This document shows, piece after piece, positions 1 to 8,754 of a stretch of 64,000 nucleotides of DNA (position 1 is its first letter; the number at the start of each line of letters is the position of its first letter). Both the position numbers and the translations under genes were made by a program. The notes under the pieces were generated by a model. The model was not told the origin of the DNA. It worked only from the letters and a program-made list of their open reading frames with translations, and did no database searches. The stretch comes from G963663315 sp965116335 (lineage in GTDB: Bacteria; Pseudomonadota; Gammaproteobacteria; Arenicellales; Poriferihabitantaceae). The stretch spans positions 1,984,001 through 2,048,000 of the forward strand of contig OZ220677.1 of assembly GCA_965116335.1 (NCBI GenBank), written 5' to 3'.

Positions 1-5
1 CCGCG

Positions 6-878
6 TTGCAACCCCTGATGCAAAAGAGCGACGCGGCTGGACTGATCCGGATATTTCAGCACTTGCTGGCGATCACGGTCACCATTGTACTACTGGCCGG
101 CAGCGACCACTGGATGTTGCAGGCAGCGCTGACGCTGGCTCTCGGCATTTTACTGACTTTTTTATTTGCCCCGCTGCATGAAACCATACACAAAACCGCT
201 TTTGCCACCCCGCTGCTGAATGAAATCGTGGGCTGGGTCGGTGGCCTGGTGCTGGTGCTGCCGCCCAGATATTTCCAGGCCTTCCACATGGCCCATCATC
301 GCTATACGCAAATCGTCGGCAAAGACCCGGAGCTGGATTTTGACAAACCGCGAACAGCGCCGCAATACATCCGATGCCTGAGCGGGGCAGACTACTGGCT
401 GGGCCAGGCAAAAGCGATAACCCTGTTTGCCATTGGCCGCCATCACACGCACTTTGTAAATGATGCCAAACGGCCTGGAATCGTCAACGAAGCGCGGATT
501 TTCACAGGCATCTACATTTCGTTGTTTTCTCTCAGCCTGTTATCCAGCTCTACCATCCTGTGGCAATACTGGATTCTGCCGATGTTGATCGGGCAGCCAT
601 TCCTGAGAGCGTTCCTGCTGGCTGAACATACGCTGTGCCCTTATGTCCCCGATATGCTGCAGAACACACGCACGACATTGACTGTCCGGGGGATGCGGTG
701 GCTTTGCTGGAACATGTCATTTCATGCCGAACACCACGCTTATCCCGCAATCCCGTTTCATCGCCTGCCTGCGGCGCATGCGGTCATCGGACCTCATATC
801 GACGTGGTATCCGACGGCTATATCCATGTGCAAAAGGACATTATCCGGGCATTGCGGCAAGGCGACCGCACCTGTTGA
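6..878 (+). CDS. fatty acid desaturase family protein, 5' end probably outside window
   Basis: Membrane di-iron desaturase or hydroxylase that would act on acyl chains or another lipid. The three histidine boxes are visible: HETIH near residues 58-62, HMAHH near 94-98 and HAEHH near residue 240. Hydrophobic segments lie before the first box and between the second and third. The reading frame is open to the window edge, so the start is uncertain; a TTG at 6 and an ATG at 18 are the first candidates inside the window. The substrate cannot be told from sequence. The gene has no visible partner: the next genes form a restriction-modification pair. Confidence 0.8.
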   Translation: MQPLMQKSDAAGLIRIFQHLLAITVTIVLLAGSDHWMLQAALTLALGILLTFLFAPLHETIHKTAFATPLLNEIVGWVGGLVLVLPPRYFQAFHMAHHRYTQIVGKDPELDFDKPRTAPQYIRCLSGADYWLGQAKAITLFAIGRHHTHFVNDAKRPGIVNEARIFTGIYISLFSLSLLSSSTILWQYWILPMLIGQPFLRAFLLAEHTLCPYVPDMLQNTRTTLTVRGMRWLCWNMSFHAEHHAYPAIPFHRLPAAHAVIGPHIDVVSDGYIHVQKDIIRALRQGDRTC

Positions 879-953
879 CAGCCCTGCACAAGACAATCAT
901 GGACAGAATCCGGCTGATGCCTGGCTGATGCCTGTGTTGATGCCTGTTGTATT

Positions 954-973
954 GATATGGTTTAACCAATATC
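954..973. promoter_or_regulatory. imperfect palindrome upstream of the type II R-M pair
   Basis: An inverted repeat with arms gatatggtt and aaccaatatc sits about 100 bp before the methyltransferase start. Short repeats of a ctgatgcctg-like unit lie at 911-947. The palindrome could be an operator or part of a stem-loop that ends desaturase transcription. There is no T-run, so I favour a protein-binding site; this is inference. Confidence 0.3.
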
Positions 974-1024
974 ATTAGGAAAATAACAAAAATCCTTGAC
1001 GAACATAAACGAGGAGATACTCAC

Positions 1025-1069
1025 ATGAGCATAAGGATCGAAAGACAAGCATCGGGGGGCTGGACGTAA
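1025..1069 (+). CDS. possible 14-residue leader ORF before the methyltransferase
   Basis: An ATG at 1025 follows a good Shine-Dalgarno sequence (gaggag at 1011-1016) and opens a 14-codon frame ending in TAA at 1067-1069, three bases before the methyltransferase ATG at 1073. The methyltransferase has no strong ribosome site of its own, so it may be translated by coupling from this leader. That would be one way to control methylase level in an R-M pair. Only the sequence arrangement supports this. Confidence 0.3.
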   Translation: MSIRIERQASGGWT

Positions 1070-1072
1070 GCT

Positions 1073-1918
1073 ATGCCTGTAACCGAGAAGTCGCTGTCGT
1101 ATGGCGACATTGGTAATTGGACTCACCGAATTCATTGTGGTGATTGCCTGGAAGTCATGCGCCAGTTGCCGGATGAAAGTATAGATTTAATTGTCACATC
1201 CCCTCCTTATGCGGATGCCAGAGCGCACACTTACGGTGGCGTACATCCCGACAAATATGTAGCATGGTTTTCGGACAGAGCGGAGCAAATGGCGCGTGTG
1301 CTGAAGCCGACCGGCTCATTTGTGCTGAATATCAAGGAAAAAGCTGTTGATGGTGAAAGGCATACTTACGTGCTTGATTTAATTCTGTCATTGAAGCGGG
1401 AAACCGGTTTCAGATGGGTAGAAGAATACATCTGGCACAAAACCACTGCCGCTCCGGGCAAGTGGAAATACAGGTTTCGTGATGCTTGGGAAAGAATGCT
1501 GCATTTCAGCAAGACGAAAAATGTAAAGATGAATCAGGATGCCGTCAAAGTCCCGATAGGTAACTGGACAGAGTCCCGCTTGAAGAACATGGGAAAAAAT
1601 GATTTTGAGCGCAGAAATTCATCCACTCAATCAGGCATAGGCCGACGCATATCAGCATGGGAAGGCAAAGATCTGGTTTACCCTTCAAATGTGCTGCACA
1701 AGTCCCCGGTTGCCCACAATACAGGGCACAGCGCACCGTTTCCAGAATGGCTACCGGAATTTTTTATCCTGCTATTTACTGATGAGGGCGACACTGTACT
1801 TGATCCGTTCTCTGGCAGTGGTACTACGTTCCGGGTGGCTTCCAGCCTGGGGCGGGCACCTATTGGCATTGAATTAAACCCTGATTACATACAAGATGGG
1901 GTGCAGATGACATTATGA
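1073..1918 (+). CDS. type II DNA methyltransferase, beta-class (TSPPY)
   Basis: Amino-methyltransferase that protects DNA from the adjacent nuclease. The catalytic motif IV TSPPY is near residues 42-46. The SAM-binding motif DPFSGSGTT lies near the C-terminus, so the order is the permuted beta class. SPPY is usual for N4-cytosine enzymes; N6-adenine activity cannot be excluded. The length (281 aa) fits small type II enzymes. It overlaps the nuclease gene by four bases (ATGA at 1915-1918), so the two are translationally coupled. A target-recognition segment between motif IV and motif I is plausible, but its specificity cannot be read. Confidence 0.85.
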   Translation: MPVTEKSLSYGDIGNWTHRIHCGDCLEVMRQLPDESIDLIVTSPPYADARAHTYGGVHPDKYVAWFSDRAEQMARVLKPTGSFVLNIKEKAVDGERHTYVLDLILSLKRETGFRWVEEYIWHKTTAAPGKWKYRFRDAWERMLHFSKTKNVKMNQDAVKVPIGNWTESRLKNMGKNDFERRNSSTQSGIGRRISAWEGKDLVYPSNVLHKSPVAHNTGHSAPFPEWLPEFFILLFTDEGDTVLDPFSGSGTTFRVASSLGRAPIGIELNPDYIQDGVQMTL

Positions 1919-2577
1919 GCAAGTTATCCTGGATTGATGATGATCTGTTTGAGCCTATCGTACTATCCACCCTGCACCGCGCGGCGGAAGCATACGAAGA
2001 AGCCCCACGAAGAATACAGAAAAACGTTATTGATCCATTTTCGTCTCTGGTAATGGCTGCAACGGCTGATATTCAGGAAAGCAAGTCCATATTGGATGCC
2101 CAAAAAATTGCCTCTTTATCTTCCGGGATATCCAGTGCGATCGGAAACTTTCACCAGCAAGTTCTGGGGCAAGTCAAGGGATTCGTAAACCATGACTCAG
2201 GTTACGATCTGGAGTGCCCGGCAAGCAAAATCCTGGCCGAAGTGAAAAACAAGCATAATACGATGAACTCGACTAATCGGGAAAAGGTGATTAGCGATCT
2301 GGATACCGCAGTAAAACAAAAGTCCGGGAATTGGACTGCATACCTTGTGATCATTATCCCCAGAAAGCCCAAAAGATACCATTGTAAATTAACTAACCGC
2401 GAAGTCTACGAAATAGACGGAGCGTCATTTTATGAACTTGCTACTGGCTCTGAAACGGCGCTGCACGACCTGTATTATGCCGCCAAAGACGTGATCACAG
2501 AAAAGCATCCTGGATTAAATTCAGGTTCAATGCTTGATTATTGCCGAGATGCTTTGTTGAAAGCTGTGCCCAAGTGA
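1915..2577 (+). CDS. type II restriction endonuclease, Eco47II family
   Basis: 220-aa nuclease, probably cleaving unmethylated double-stranded DNA. The stretch GYDLE...ILAEVKNKHNTMNS (residues 96-119) matches the hallmark of the Eco47II/Sau96I family and carries a PD-(D/E)XK-like centre, with the aspartate near 98 and the E-V-K near 109-111. Known members of the family recognise GGNCC, but I do not infer the site here because the methylase partner is a beta-class amino-methyltransferase and not the C5 type paired with Eco47II. Start at 1915 overlaps the methylase stop. An IS1380 element begins 10 bp after the stop codon, leaving the gene intact. Confidence 0.75.
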   Translation: MSKLSWIDDDLFEPIVLSTLHRAAEAYEEAPRRIQKNVIDPFSSLVMAATADIQESKSILDAQKIASLSSGISSAIGNFHQQVLGQVKGFVNHDSGYDLECPASKILAEVKNKHNTMNSTNREKVISDLDTAVKQKSGNWTAYLVIIIPRKPKRYHCKLTNREVYEIDGASFYELATGSETALHDLYYAAKDVITEKHPGLNSGSMLDYCRDALLKAVPK

Positions 2578-2586
2578 TTTGAGATA

Positions 2587-4278
2587 CCCAAATTCCGCGA
2601 TAGAGATTCAGAGATGTATTTTGATGTCGTATTTTGACGGATTGGGAGTGCATATTCTGATTCAGCCAGAGCTCTGTGTCTGAACAGACCGACGTATAGG
2701 GATTTTTCGGGGAGTTTCAGGTTCGCAGGGGGGCCTGTGCAGGATTGGGCGCCATTTTCCACTGTTTCAGGCACAGCCAGCCTGGGTCATCCGAAGAGAC
2801 CCTACATGGGGGGGACAGGAATGGGGTGACAGACCGGGGCGCGAACCGGCTCACCGTATGAAGTCAGGGCGCCAGAGCGAATCGCCGGGTATGATACAGC
2901 GCTTCGGACAAGAGCGCATAATGTTCTGATTGAATCTTCAGCGTCCACTGGCGGCTGTGACAGACCACCTTGCCCGCCACACTGAACAGTCGGTGACGCA
3001 CCGTCCCGGCTCGGCGGTTCAGCCACTGTGGCGGGAGCGTGAGCCGCAACAGCGCAAACAGGTTCCAGGCGGTCGCGCACAAATGGAAATACAGTTCATT
3101 GGCATGGAAGTCGCTGCACGGCAGTCGGTCGGCTCCCATGTCCAGCTTCAACTCCTTGATGCGGTTCTCCGAGTGTTCTGCGCGCTGGTTGTACCAGTGA
3201 ATCACTTCACTGTCACTCATCCGCTCCCGGTTGGTCGCTATAGCCCGGTAGATATAATCCGTATCCAATCCCACCGAATCATCCGCTTCTGGCAACCGTT
3301 GCTGACCCCGCTTCTTGCGACGCTGTGCCACCACCAGGAAGGGACGCTCCGATTTCTCCATCACGTGTACAAAACGACAACTCTCCTCTCCGGTCACCTG
3401 ACCATCACGACCCAATACCGGTTGCCAGAAGGATTCCGGTCGGCTACGAATCATCTCTTTTATGCTGGCGGTCAAACGGGCTCGAATCGCATAGGCCATC
3501 CCCCGCTTTGAAGCATAATCCAGTATCTGTGACTGATAACCCGCCGCATCTATCCGTATAGCCGATACCCGTACCCCAGCAGGCAACCTCGATTCACAAC
3601 ACCGGATAAACTCCAGATTACCCTGGCTCGGGGACACATTGCCAGAACGAAACGCGACCGCAACAACCTGACCCGTCTGTTCGATGTGACCCACCATCGG
3701 CAAATAACCCCGCTCCTGTAAATAAGTCCATCGCGCTCCACGCTTGTTACACAGAACCGCCGTCGCATCCATGTCCAATGTCACTTCCCGGCAACGATGC
3801 AAGGCCGTACCCAAAAGACATCGGTTGATTCCTCCCAGTGCACGTATGCCCACTCCATCACAACCCAAACGCCGCAACCAGTCTCCCAGTGCATCCGAAC
3901 TCGGTATCCTGCGAATCCCCAACAGCTTCAATAACGCCGATTCCCGACGCAAACTACGAACATCTTCCAAACAAACCGCCCCTTCGTGCAACATCAAAAG
4001 AAAGGTGCGGACATAAACCCAGGCATCATATCCACGATTACTCCCCACAGACGGAAAGTATCGCTCTGCTAATTGCGATAAACCCAAACGATTCATGATC
4101 TCCGTAACCAGCAATAATCCACTACGTGAGGTCAACTGATCATCCGTGCAGGACACTTTATACGGTATACTCTTCATCGGCCTTGTTGTTCACCCATCCG
4201 GTGATGTTGTTTTTACAGAAATAACAGTATACAACAAGGCCACTACACTCCTTATAAATTCTCTATCGCGGAATTAGG
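2587..4278 (-). mobile_element. IS1380-family insertion sequence, complete
   Basis: The ends are inverted repeats sharing aattccgcgatagaga (2591-2606 and its complement at 4260-4275) and starting with CC, as in IS1380 elements. The hexamer gagata is found directly outside both ends (2581-2586 and 4279-4284), consistent with a short target duplication; the exact boundary is uncertain by one base. The element is about 1.69 kb, the usual size. It holds one transposase gene on the minus strand and about 260 bp of non-coding DNA past the transposase stop. Confidence 0.85.
2864..4177 (-). CDS. IS1380-family transposase
   Basis: 437-aa DDE transposase of the insertion sequence. Candidate catalytic positions are the aspartate in LDMDATAV, the aspartate in IRIDAAGYQ and the glutamate in HSENRIKELK, in the order and spacing typical of the family. 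The N-terminus (SGLLLVTEIMNRLGL) is also family-like. The frame is complete with no stops or shifts, so the element may still be active. The start at 4177 lies about 100 bp inside the right end, leaving room for its promoter. Confidence 0.9.
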   Translation of the reverse strand: MKSIPYKVSCTDDQLTSRSGLLLVTEIMNRLGLSQLAERYFPSVGSNRGYDAWVYVRTFLLMLHEGAVCLEDVRSLRRESALLKLLGIRRIPSSDALGDWLRRLGCDGVGIRALGGINRCLLGTALHRCREVTLDMDATAVLCNKRGARWTYLQERGYLPMVGHIEQTGQVVAVAFRSGNVSPSQGNLEFIRCCESRLPAGVRVSAIRIDAAGYQSQILDYASKRGMAYAIRARLTASIKEMIRSRPESFWQPVLGRDGQVTGEESCRFVHVMEKSERPFLVVAQRRKKRGQQRLPEADDSVGLDTDYIYRAIATNRERMSDSEVIHWYNQRAEHSENRIKELKLDMGADRLPCSDFHANELYFHLCATAWNLFALLRLTLPPQWLNRRAGTVRHRLFSVAGKVVCHSRQWTLKIQSEHYALLSEALYHTRRFALAP

Positions 4279-4287
4279 GAGATAAAA

Positions 4288-4318
4288 TTGTTTTCTAACA
4301 GCTGATTAAATGTATAAT
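4288..4318 (+). promoter_or_regulatory. sigma-70-like promoter of apaG
   Basis: TTGTTT at 4288-4293 and a consensus TATAAT at 4313-4318 are separated by 19 bp, about 30 bp before the apaG start. The promoter begins 10 bp outside the IS1380 right end, so the insertion spared it. The wide spacer is a weakness. Confidence 0.5.
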
Positions 4319-4346
4319 CATTCCTGATCAGCCTTGCCAGATACCC

Positions 4347-4724
4347 ATGTCAGATAATCAGCAAATCCATATCACGGTCACCCCGCAATATCTCTGGGAC
4401 CAGTCTCACCCGGAGAAAAACCGGTACGTATTCGCCTATACCGTCAATATGGAAAATACCGGGCAGGTTGGTGCCCAATTACTGAGTCGCCACTGGATCA
4501 TCACAGACTCTGAAGGACAAACCGAGGAGGTCCGGGGGCCGGGAGTTGTTGGCGAACATCCGAGCCTGAAACCCGGTGAAAGCTATCAATATACCAGTGG
4601 TGCTATCCTGAAAACCCCGGTTGGCACCATGGCCGGCAGCTACCGGATGCGAGACGAAAACGGCGACCTGTTTGACGCGACCATCCCGGTTTTCACACTG
4701 TCTGCGGAAGTGGTATTTCATTAA
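4347..4724 (+). CDS. apaG: Co2+/Mg2+ efflux protein ApaG
   Basis: 125-aa ApaG (CorD) domain protein, an immunoglobulin-like beta-sandwich that is cytoplasmic in relatives. Family hallmarks are visible: YVFAYTVNMEN near residue 29, LLSRHWIITD near 46, and RGPGVVGEHPSLKPGESYQY near 62, followed by GTMAGSYRM. Members have been linked to cobalt resistance and magnesium efflux, but their biochemical role is not settled. The length is normal. It has its own upstream promoter-like sequence and is followed after 33 bp by the TRAP binding protein. The usual neighbours ksgA and apaH are absent from the window. Confidence 0.95.
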   Translation: MSDNQQIHITVTPQYLWDQSHPEKNRYVFAYTVNMENTGQVGAQLLSRHWIITDSEGQTEEVRGPGVVGEHPSLKPGESYQYTSGAILKTPVGTMAGSYRMRDENGDLFDATIPVFTLSAEVVFH

Positions 4725-4757
4725 CGGCCAAAAGCCTGAGCCGGAAGTCCAGACCGA

Positions 4758-5732
4758 ATGAATTTCAAACAGGGGCTGTCGGCGTTCCTGCTGGCAATCG
4801 GATTAGTGAGTAGTGCCGCCGCCGAGAAGTGGGATATGCCGATGGCTTATTCACCCACCAATTTTCAGTCCCAAACCGGAGCACAATTCGCTCGTTGCGT
4901 GACTACCGGCACCGGAGGTTCACTGGAAATCGTAACCCATCCGTCCGGCTCACTGTTCAAGGGCGATGAAATCAAGCGTGCGGTGCAAACCGGTCAGGCA
5001 ATGATCGGAGAGCGGTTGTTATCCGCCCATCAGGACGAGAATCCGCTTTTCGGCGTGGACTCCATTCCATTTCTGGCTCCTTCATTCGAGCAGGCTGAAA
5101 AACTGATGACCGCAGCGCGGCCCACTCTGGAAAAACTGTTGGCCCGGCAAAACCTGATACTGTTGTATTCAGTACCCTGGCCGCCGCAAGGACTGTATTT
5201 CAACAAGGCAGTTCATTCGATTGCCGATGTTCGGGGATTGAAATTCCGCTCCTATAACCCCGCCACGACCCGACTGGCTGAACTCGCCGGGATGTCGCCG
5301 GTGCAGATTGAAGTGGACGGGCTGGACCAGGCTCTGGCCAGCGGGGCTGCCGAAGGCTTTATTTCCTCAGCCGCCACTGGCTATGAGCACAAGGTCTGGG
5401 AGCATCTGACTCATTTTTACGCGGTGGATTCCTGGCTGCCCAGAAACTCGGTTTTCGTCAACAAGGATGCCTGGGAGAGCCTGGACGAAACCACCCGCAA
5501 TGTAGTGCGCGGTTGTAGCGAGATAGCCGCTTACGCTGGCTACTGGCGAGCGGTTGAATATACCACCTTCACACTGAACAAATTACGCGCCAACGGTATG
5601 CAGGTCGAACCACCCGGCGACCCGTTGCGTGCCGACCTGCAAGCCATCGGCCAGACCATCGCCACCGAATGGCTAAAAGCCGCAGGTGCCGAAGGCCAGG
5701 CCATCGTGGACGCTTTCAAGGCTGCCCGGTAA
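4758..5732 (+). CDS. dctP: TRAP transporter substrate-binding protein DctP
   Basis: 324-aa periplasmic binding protein of the DctP family, which captures organic acids or similar solutes for a TRAP transporter. A Sec signal peptide is clear (hydrophobic LSAFLLAIGLVSSAAA, cleavage near residue 22). Family stretches include GGSLEIVTHPSGSLF, the LRGLKFRSYNPATTRL-like substrate loop near residue 160, and GAAEGFISSA. No DctQ or DctM membrane subunits occur in the window. It is therefore an orphan here, or its partners were separated by the insertion sequences that start 100 bp downstream. Ligand unknown. Confidence 0.85.
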   Translation: MNFKQGLSAFLLAIGLVSSAAAEKWDMPMAYSPTNFQSQTGAQFARCVTTGTGGSLEIVTHPSGSLFKGDEIKRAVQTGQAMIGERLLSAHQDENPLFGVDSIPFLAPSFEQAEKLMTAARPTLEKLLARQNLILLYSVPWPPQGLYFNKAVHSIADVRGLKFRSYNPATTRLAELAGMSPVQIEVDGLDQALASGAAEGFISSAATGYEHKVWEHLTHFYAVDSWLPRNSVFVNKDAWESLDETTRNVVRGCSEIAAYAGYWRAVEYTTFTLNKLRANGMQVEPPGDPLRADLQAIGQTIATEWLKAAGAEGQAIVDAFKAAR

Positions 5733-5833
5733 TCGGCAGACCATTTTCGGCTCTGCCCTTCACCCGTGGAGCGTTCATTTGTGACAGAGCCGGGTATTTC
5801 TATTTGCTCGCTACACAGAGGGTGGTAAGAGAG

Positions 5834-7210
5834 TGTTAAGAGCAAATAGACTTGTCCGGTTTTATAGCAAATGAATTGTCCGCTTTTATGATACCTTGAT
5901 TCTTGCTCCGGGTTAACCCGGAGCAAGAATCAAACCGAACGTGCGCGGCGGACCGGACGCGGCTGTTCGGATGCAAATTCATAGTAATCGCCCCCTGGCA
6001 TCGTATCGAGCCAGTTCTCTGGGACCGTGATGAACCGCCAGACCCTGATCCAGATAATCCAGCACCTGGACGCGGGCTTTGACGTAATGGCAACGATGCC
6101 GGTCTGCCGGTATCTGTAACACCTTGCGCCGATAGCGCACACAGTTGTCTGCACCCACCATTCGCTCATGGCGCTCACACAGAATATCAGAAAGTACCGA
6201 CAGGTCGCGGCAAGCGACAAAGGCGCTACCTGCCTCTCTCGCCGGTTTGCTGAACTGGGCATTGTAAGCCGGCAGGTACTCCTTTTGGAGATAGCGGTTG
6301 GCCGTGTCCATGTCGGTGATGCCTGCACTGGCCAGTTCCTTCACCAGACGATCCTGGTGGGTTCTAAAGACCCGCTCACAGCGCCCCCGCGCCTGCGGCG
6401 AGTAAGCCGGGATCATCTCAATGCCCAACTGCTTCATGGCACGCCCAAATTGAGTCGGATTCTTCTTGCCCACTTTGCCTCCCGCCTCCGGCGTATGCCA
6501 GTAATGACTGCCCCGATCCGTGTACAGCGAACAGAATAGTCCCTTCGACTCAATCACTTCGCGCACCCCCCGGAAACTGCTGCGAGTGCCTTCTTCTTCA
6601 CAGAAAAACATCGAGTAATGCTCATTGGTCGCGTCGTCCATCGTCACAATCAAATCCCAACGCTGACCCACCACCCATTCATGCGTACTGCCGTCCTGAT
6701 GCAACATCATCCCCGGCCACGGCGCCGCCTCCCGTCTCTTGCGGTGCGCCCCGCGCTTCGCGTACCGCTTCACCACACCCGCTCCCTGCAACTGGTTCTT
6801 CACCCACGTATAGCTCCTCTGCCCTCCATCCCGCCGATACCAGGAATGAAAATGACGAACGTTCCATCCCCGGTGATGAGCTCGATAACGATCCACCAAC
6901 CTCATCACTTCGTCTACCGGCGCACGACGATGCGACACTTCGCACATACGCTTGTCCAGCAACCCGTCCAGTCCTTCCTCCTCGTAACGATCTACATAAC
7001 GACGGAATGTGCGACTACACACCCCCAACAAATTCGCCGCTTCTTCCTGCGTCAATCGACTCTTGTTCCACCCTTCATACGCTTCTTCAAATCTCATCTG
7101 TCTGGTCTCCTGTAACCACTGCGCCCGGATCATCAAACACCTCTTTCATTGTGTGTCAAAACCGGACAGTTTATGTGCTACTCAACCGGACAACTCATTT
7201 GCTCGCTACA
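5834..7210 (-). mobile_element. IS1202/ISNCY-like insertion sequence with 16-bp target duplication
   Basis: Terminal inverted repeats begin with TGT: tgttaagagcaaat at 5834-5847 and, on the minus strand, tgtagcgagcaaat ending at 7210. Both continue into a repeated ttgtccggtt motif. A 16-bp direct repeat, gagggtggtaagagag, is present on both sides (5818-5833 and 7211-7226). Long target duplications are known for the IS1202 group. The element is 1.38 kb with one intact transposase. An extra 14-bp copy of the right tip lies outside the left end at 5802-5815. Confidence 0.8.
5979..7136 (-). CDS. ISNCY/IS1202-type DDE transposase
   Basis: 385-aa transposase (or about 372 aa if it starts at the internal ATG at 7097). 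An N-terminal helix-turn-helix (SRLTQEEAANLLGVCSRTFR, near residues 26-45) precedes an integrase-type core. Candidate acidic residues are the aspartate in LHQDGSTHEW, the aspartate in YTDRGSHYW, and the glutamate in ARGRCERVFRTHQD. The frame is intact. The gene occupies most of the element, with its 5' end 74 bp inside the right repeat. The family is judged by motif pattern and by the long target duplication. Confidence 0.85.
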   Translation of the reverse strand: MMIRAQWLQETRQMRFEEAYEGWNKSRLTQEEAANLLGVCSRTFRRYVDRYEEEGLDGLLDKRMCEVSHRRAPVDEVMRLVDRYRAHHRGWNVRHFHSWYRRDGGQRSYTWVKNQLQGAGVVKRYAKRGAHRKRREAAPWPGMMLHQDGSTHEWVVGQRWDLIVTMDDATNEHYSMFFCEEEGTRSSFRGVREVIESKGLFCSLYTDRGSHYWHTPEAGGKVGKKNPTQFGRAMKQLGIEMIPAYSPQARGRCERVFRTHQDRLVKELASAGITDMDTANRYLQKEYLPAYNAQFSKPAREAGSAFVACRDLSVLSDILCERHERMVGADNCVRYRRKVLQIPADRHRCHYVKARVQVLDYLDQGLAVHHGPRELARYDARGRLL

Positions 7211-7226
7211 GAGGGTGGTAAGAGAG

Positions 7227-8649
7227 AGCGTTTTCCAATCCAGAGATGAGCCTGAGCGTGTTGTCTATTGTGATTATATTTCTAGACATTGAGAGAGTTT
7301 TTCAGGCGGCGTAATTTTGGGAATTGTTAAAAGATTGGAATAGTGTATTGCGTGCTTCGTTGAGTCTTTTTGCGGCTTCATTATCGCTGTATTGATGTGC
7401 GAAGTCATCCAGTTTTTTGAAGGTTACTCCTGGTTTGAGATATTGTTGTGCATTGGGTAAGGATCGGAGTTTTTCGTAAGGAGTCTGAATGAGTGAGTGC
7501 GGGTATTTACGGATTCGTTTTCCTTTTTGGTTGATTTCTTCCTTTGCGAACAGGCAGGGTCTGTGGTAGTTGAGGTAGGGAGTGAGCACATGAACCAGGA
7601 AGTCATTGACGGGTTGAGCGAAGTGCTGTGAGATGTGTTCGTATCCCAAATGCTTACGTATGACGGAACCATTTTTGCCTTCGACCAGCGCATTGTCATT
7701 ACTCTGTCTGGGTCGTGATTTGGTTTGTTCGATATGGAGTTTTTGCAATAGTTTGGCGACTGTGTGATTGATATACTCTGAACCGTTATCGGAATGGAAT
7801 CCCAGGAGAGTGAAGGGGAAGGCTTGGAGTAATTCATGCAGGGCTGGGATGAGATAACTTTCGGAGATTCTCTGTACACTGACGATGGCTTGCATCTGGG
7901 TGACTTCATCGACGGCATTGATGTGATATAACCCCTTGATGCCGTCCTGGTCGCCCTGATGTACGGTATCGACGCGCAAGAAGCCGGGTCGGCCATTGGG
8001 TCTGGGTATTCGTCTGACTCCGATTTTTGCTGGAGTAGGTCGGGTTTTCTGGAAGTGTCGTCGTTTGCGCTGGTAGGCATCCGAGTGTCGCAGGTTATAG
8101 AGGTGGCCGTTGGAGATTGTAGCCAGTCGCGCGTATCGGGTATCGCCGAATACCAGAAAGGCGCGTTCGCACAGTTTTCGGGTAGCGGGTCCGGACAGGT
8201 TGCCGTGCAGGGTATCGGTTTGAACCAACAAAGCGACATCTGCTGACGTATAGCGCTGGGAGAAAGCGTTAGCGGGTCTTCCCCGACGATCCTGGATACA
8301 TCCACTGTCGCGATACTGTCGGATCAACCGGGTGACCTGTGCGCGGGACAAGCCACTGACCTTTTCCAGATAGGTCTTGACGATCCCCCGGTCGGTCTTG
8401 TTGAGCAAGGAATACCGTACCTGCCGCAAGCTGTCACAGAGCCATCGGTAGGTTTGTTTGCGGGATTGGGGTTCAAAATCAAAAGTGGTGGCTCCGTCCA
8501 GAAAGGAACGAATCTCCTCCACCGTCTGTAAACGCTGGCTGTGTAATTTCACGATCATCCTCCGATGATCCCAAAATCAACGCCGAAAGGCTCATCTCCC
8601 GATGGAAATACAGATCATCCTTCAGGCTCATCTTCCATTGGACAACTCT
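7227..8649 (-). mobile_element. DDE insertion sequence, copy 1 (IS481/ISNCY-like, family unsure)
   Basis: Ends are imperfect inverted repeats of about 28 bp that share tccaat and gatgagcctga (7227-7255 against 8622-8649). Flanking gagag occurs on both sides (7222-7226 and 8650-8654), a likely 5-bp target duplication. The left copy of that duplication lies inside the 16-bp duplication of the IS1202-like element, so the two insertions abut. A second, apparently identical copy in the same orientation is at 62683 to the window end. Confidence 0.8.
7302..8558 (-). CDS. DDE/integrase-core transposase, copy 1
   Basis: 418-aa transposase. An N-terminal helix-turn-helix region (EKVSGLSRAQVTRLIRQYRD) is followed by an rve-like catalytic core with the aspartate in LRVDTVHQ, the aspartate in FHSDNGSEYIN and the glutamate in NALVEGKNGS. 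The fold is that of IS481/IS3/IS30-type enzymes; I could not place the family more firmly. The frame is intact, and the protein matches the copy at 62758 over all visible residues, suggesting recent transposition. Confidence 0.9.
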   Translation of the reverse strand: MIVKLHSQRLQTVEEIRSFLDGATTFDFEPQSRKQTYRWLCDSLRQVRYSLLNKTDRGIVKTYLEKVSGLSRAQVTRLIRQYRDSGCIQDRRGRPANAFSQRYTSADVALLVQTDTLHGNLSGPATRKLCERAFLVFGDTRYARLATISNGHLYNLRHSDAYQRKRRHFQKTRPTPAKIGVRRIPRPNGRPGFLRVDTVHQGDQDGIKGLYHINAVDEVTQMQAIVSVQRISESYLIPALHELLQAFPFTLLGFHSDNGSEYINHTVAKLLQKLHIEQTKSRPRQSNDNALVEGKNGSVIRKHLGYEHISQHFAQPVNDFLVHVLTPYLNYHRPCLFAKEEINQKGKRIRKYPHSLIQTPYEKLRSLPNAQQYLKPGVTFKKLDDFAHQYSDNEAAKRLNEARNTLFQSFNNSQNYAA

Positions 8650-8719
8650 GAGAGTTGTATAACATTCCAATAGGGAGTAAAATTGAAACCAGATACCCGC
8701 CGTCAGCGTGCTTTCGGCT

Positions 8720-8754
8720 CAGGGGCCACTCGTAGAGCGGCCCCTGCTTTTTTT
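8720..8754 (+). terminator. rho-independent terminator
   Basis: The stem caggggcc (8720-8727) pairs with ggcccctg (8739-8746) around an 11-base loop and is followed by a run of seven T. It reads on the plus strand. It may once have ended the apaG-dctP unit before three insertions separated them, or it may serve an element promoter. The T-run is also the start of a fragment homologous to the ATPase gene at 12459. Confidence 0.65.

Noticed and set aside
7424..8305. 293-residue minus-strand frame inside the DDE transposase gene (also at 62880-63761)
   Set aside because: It is the +1 shadow of the transposase. The composition is unlike a protein, and the in-frame transposase has the DDE motifs. 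No frameshift fusion is needed.
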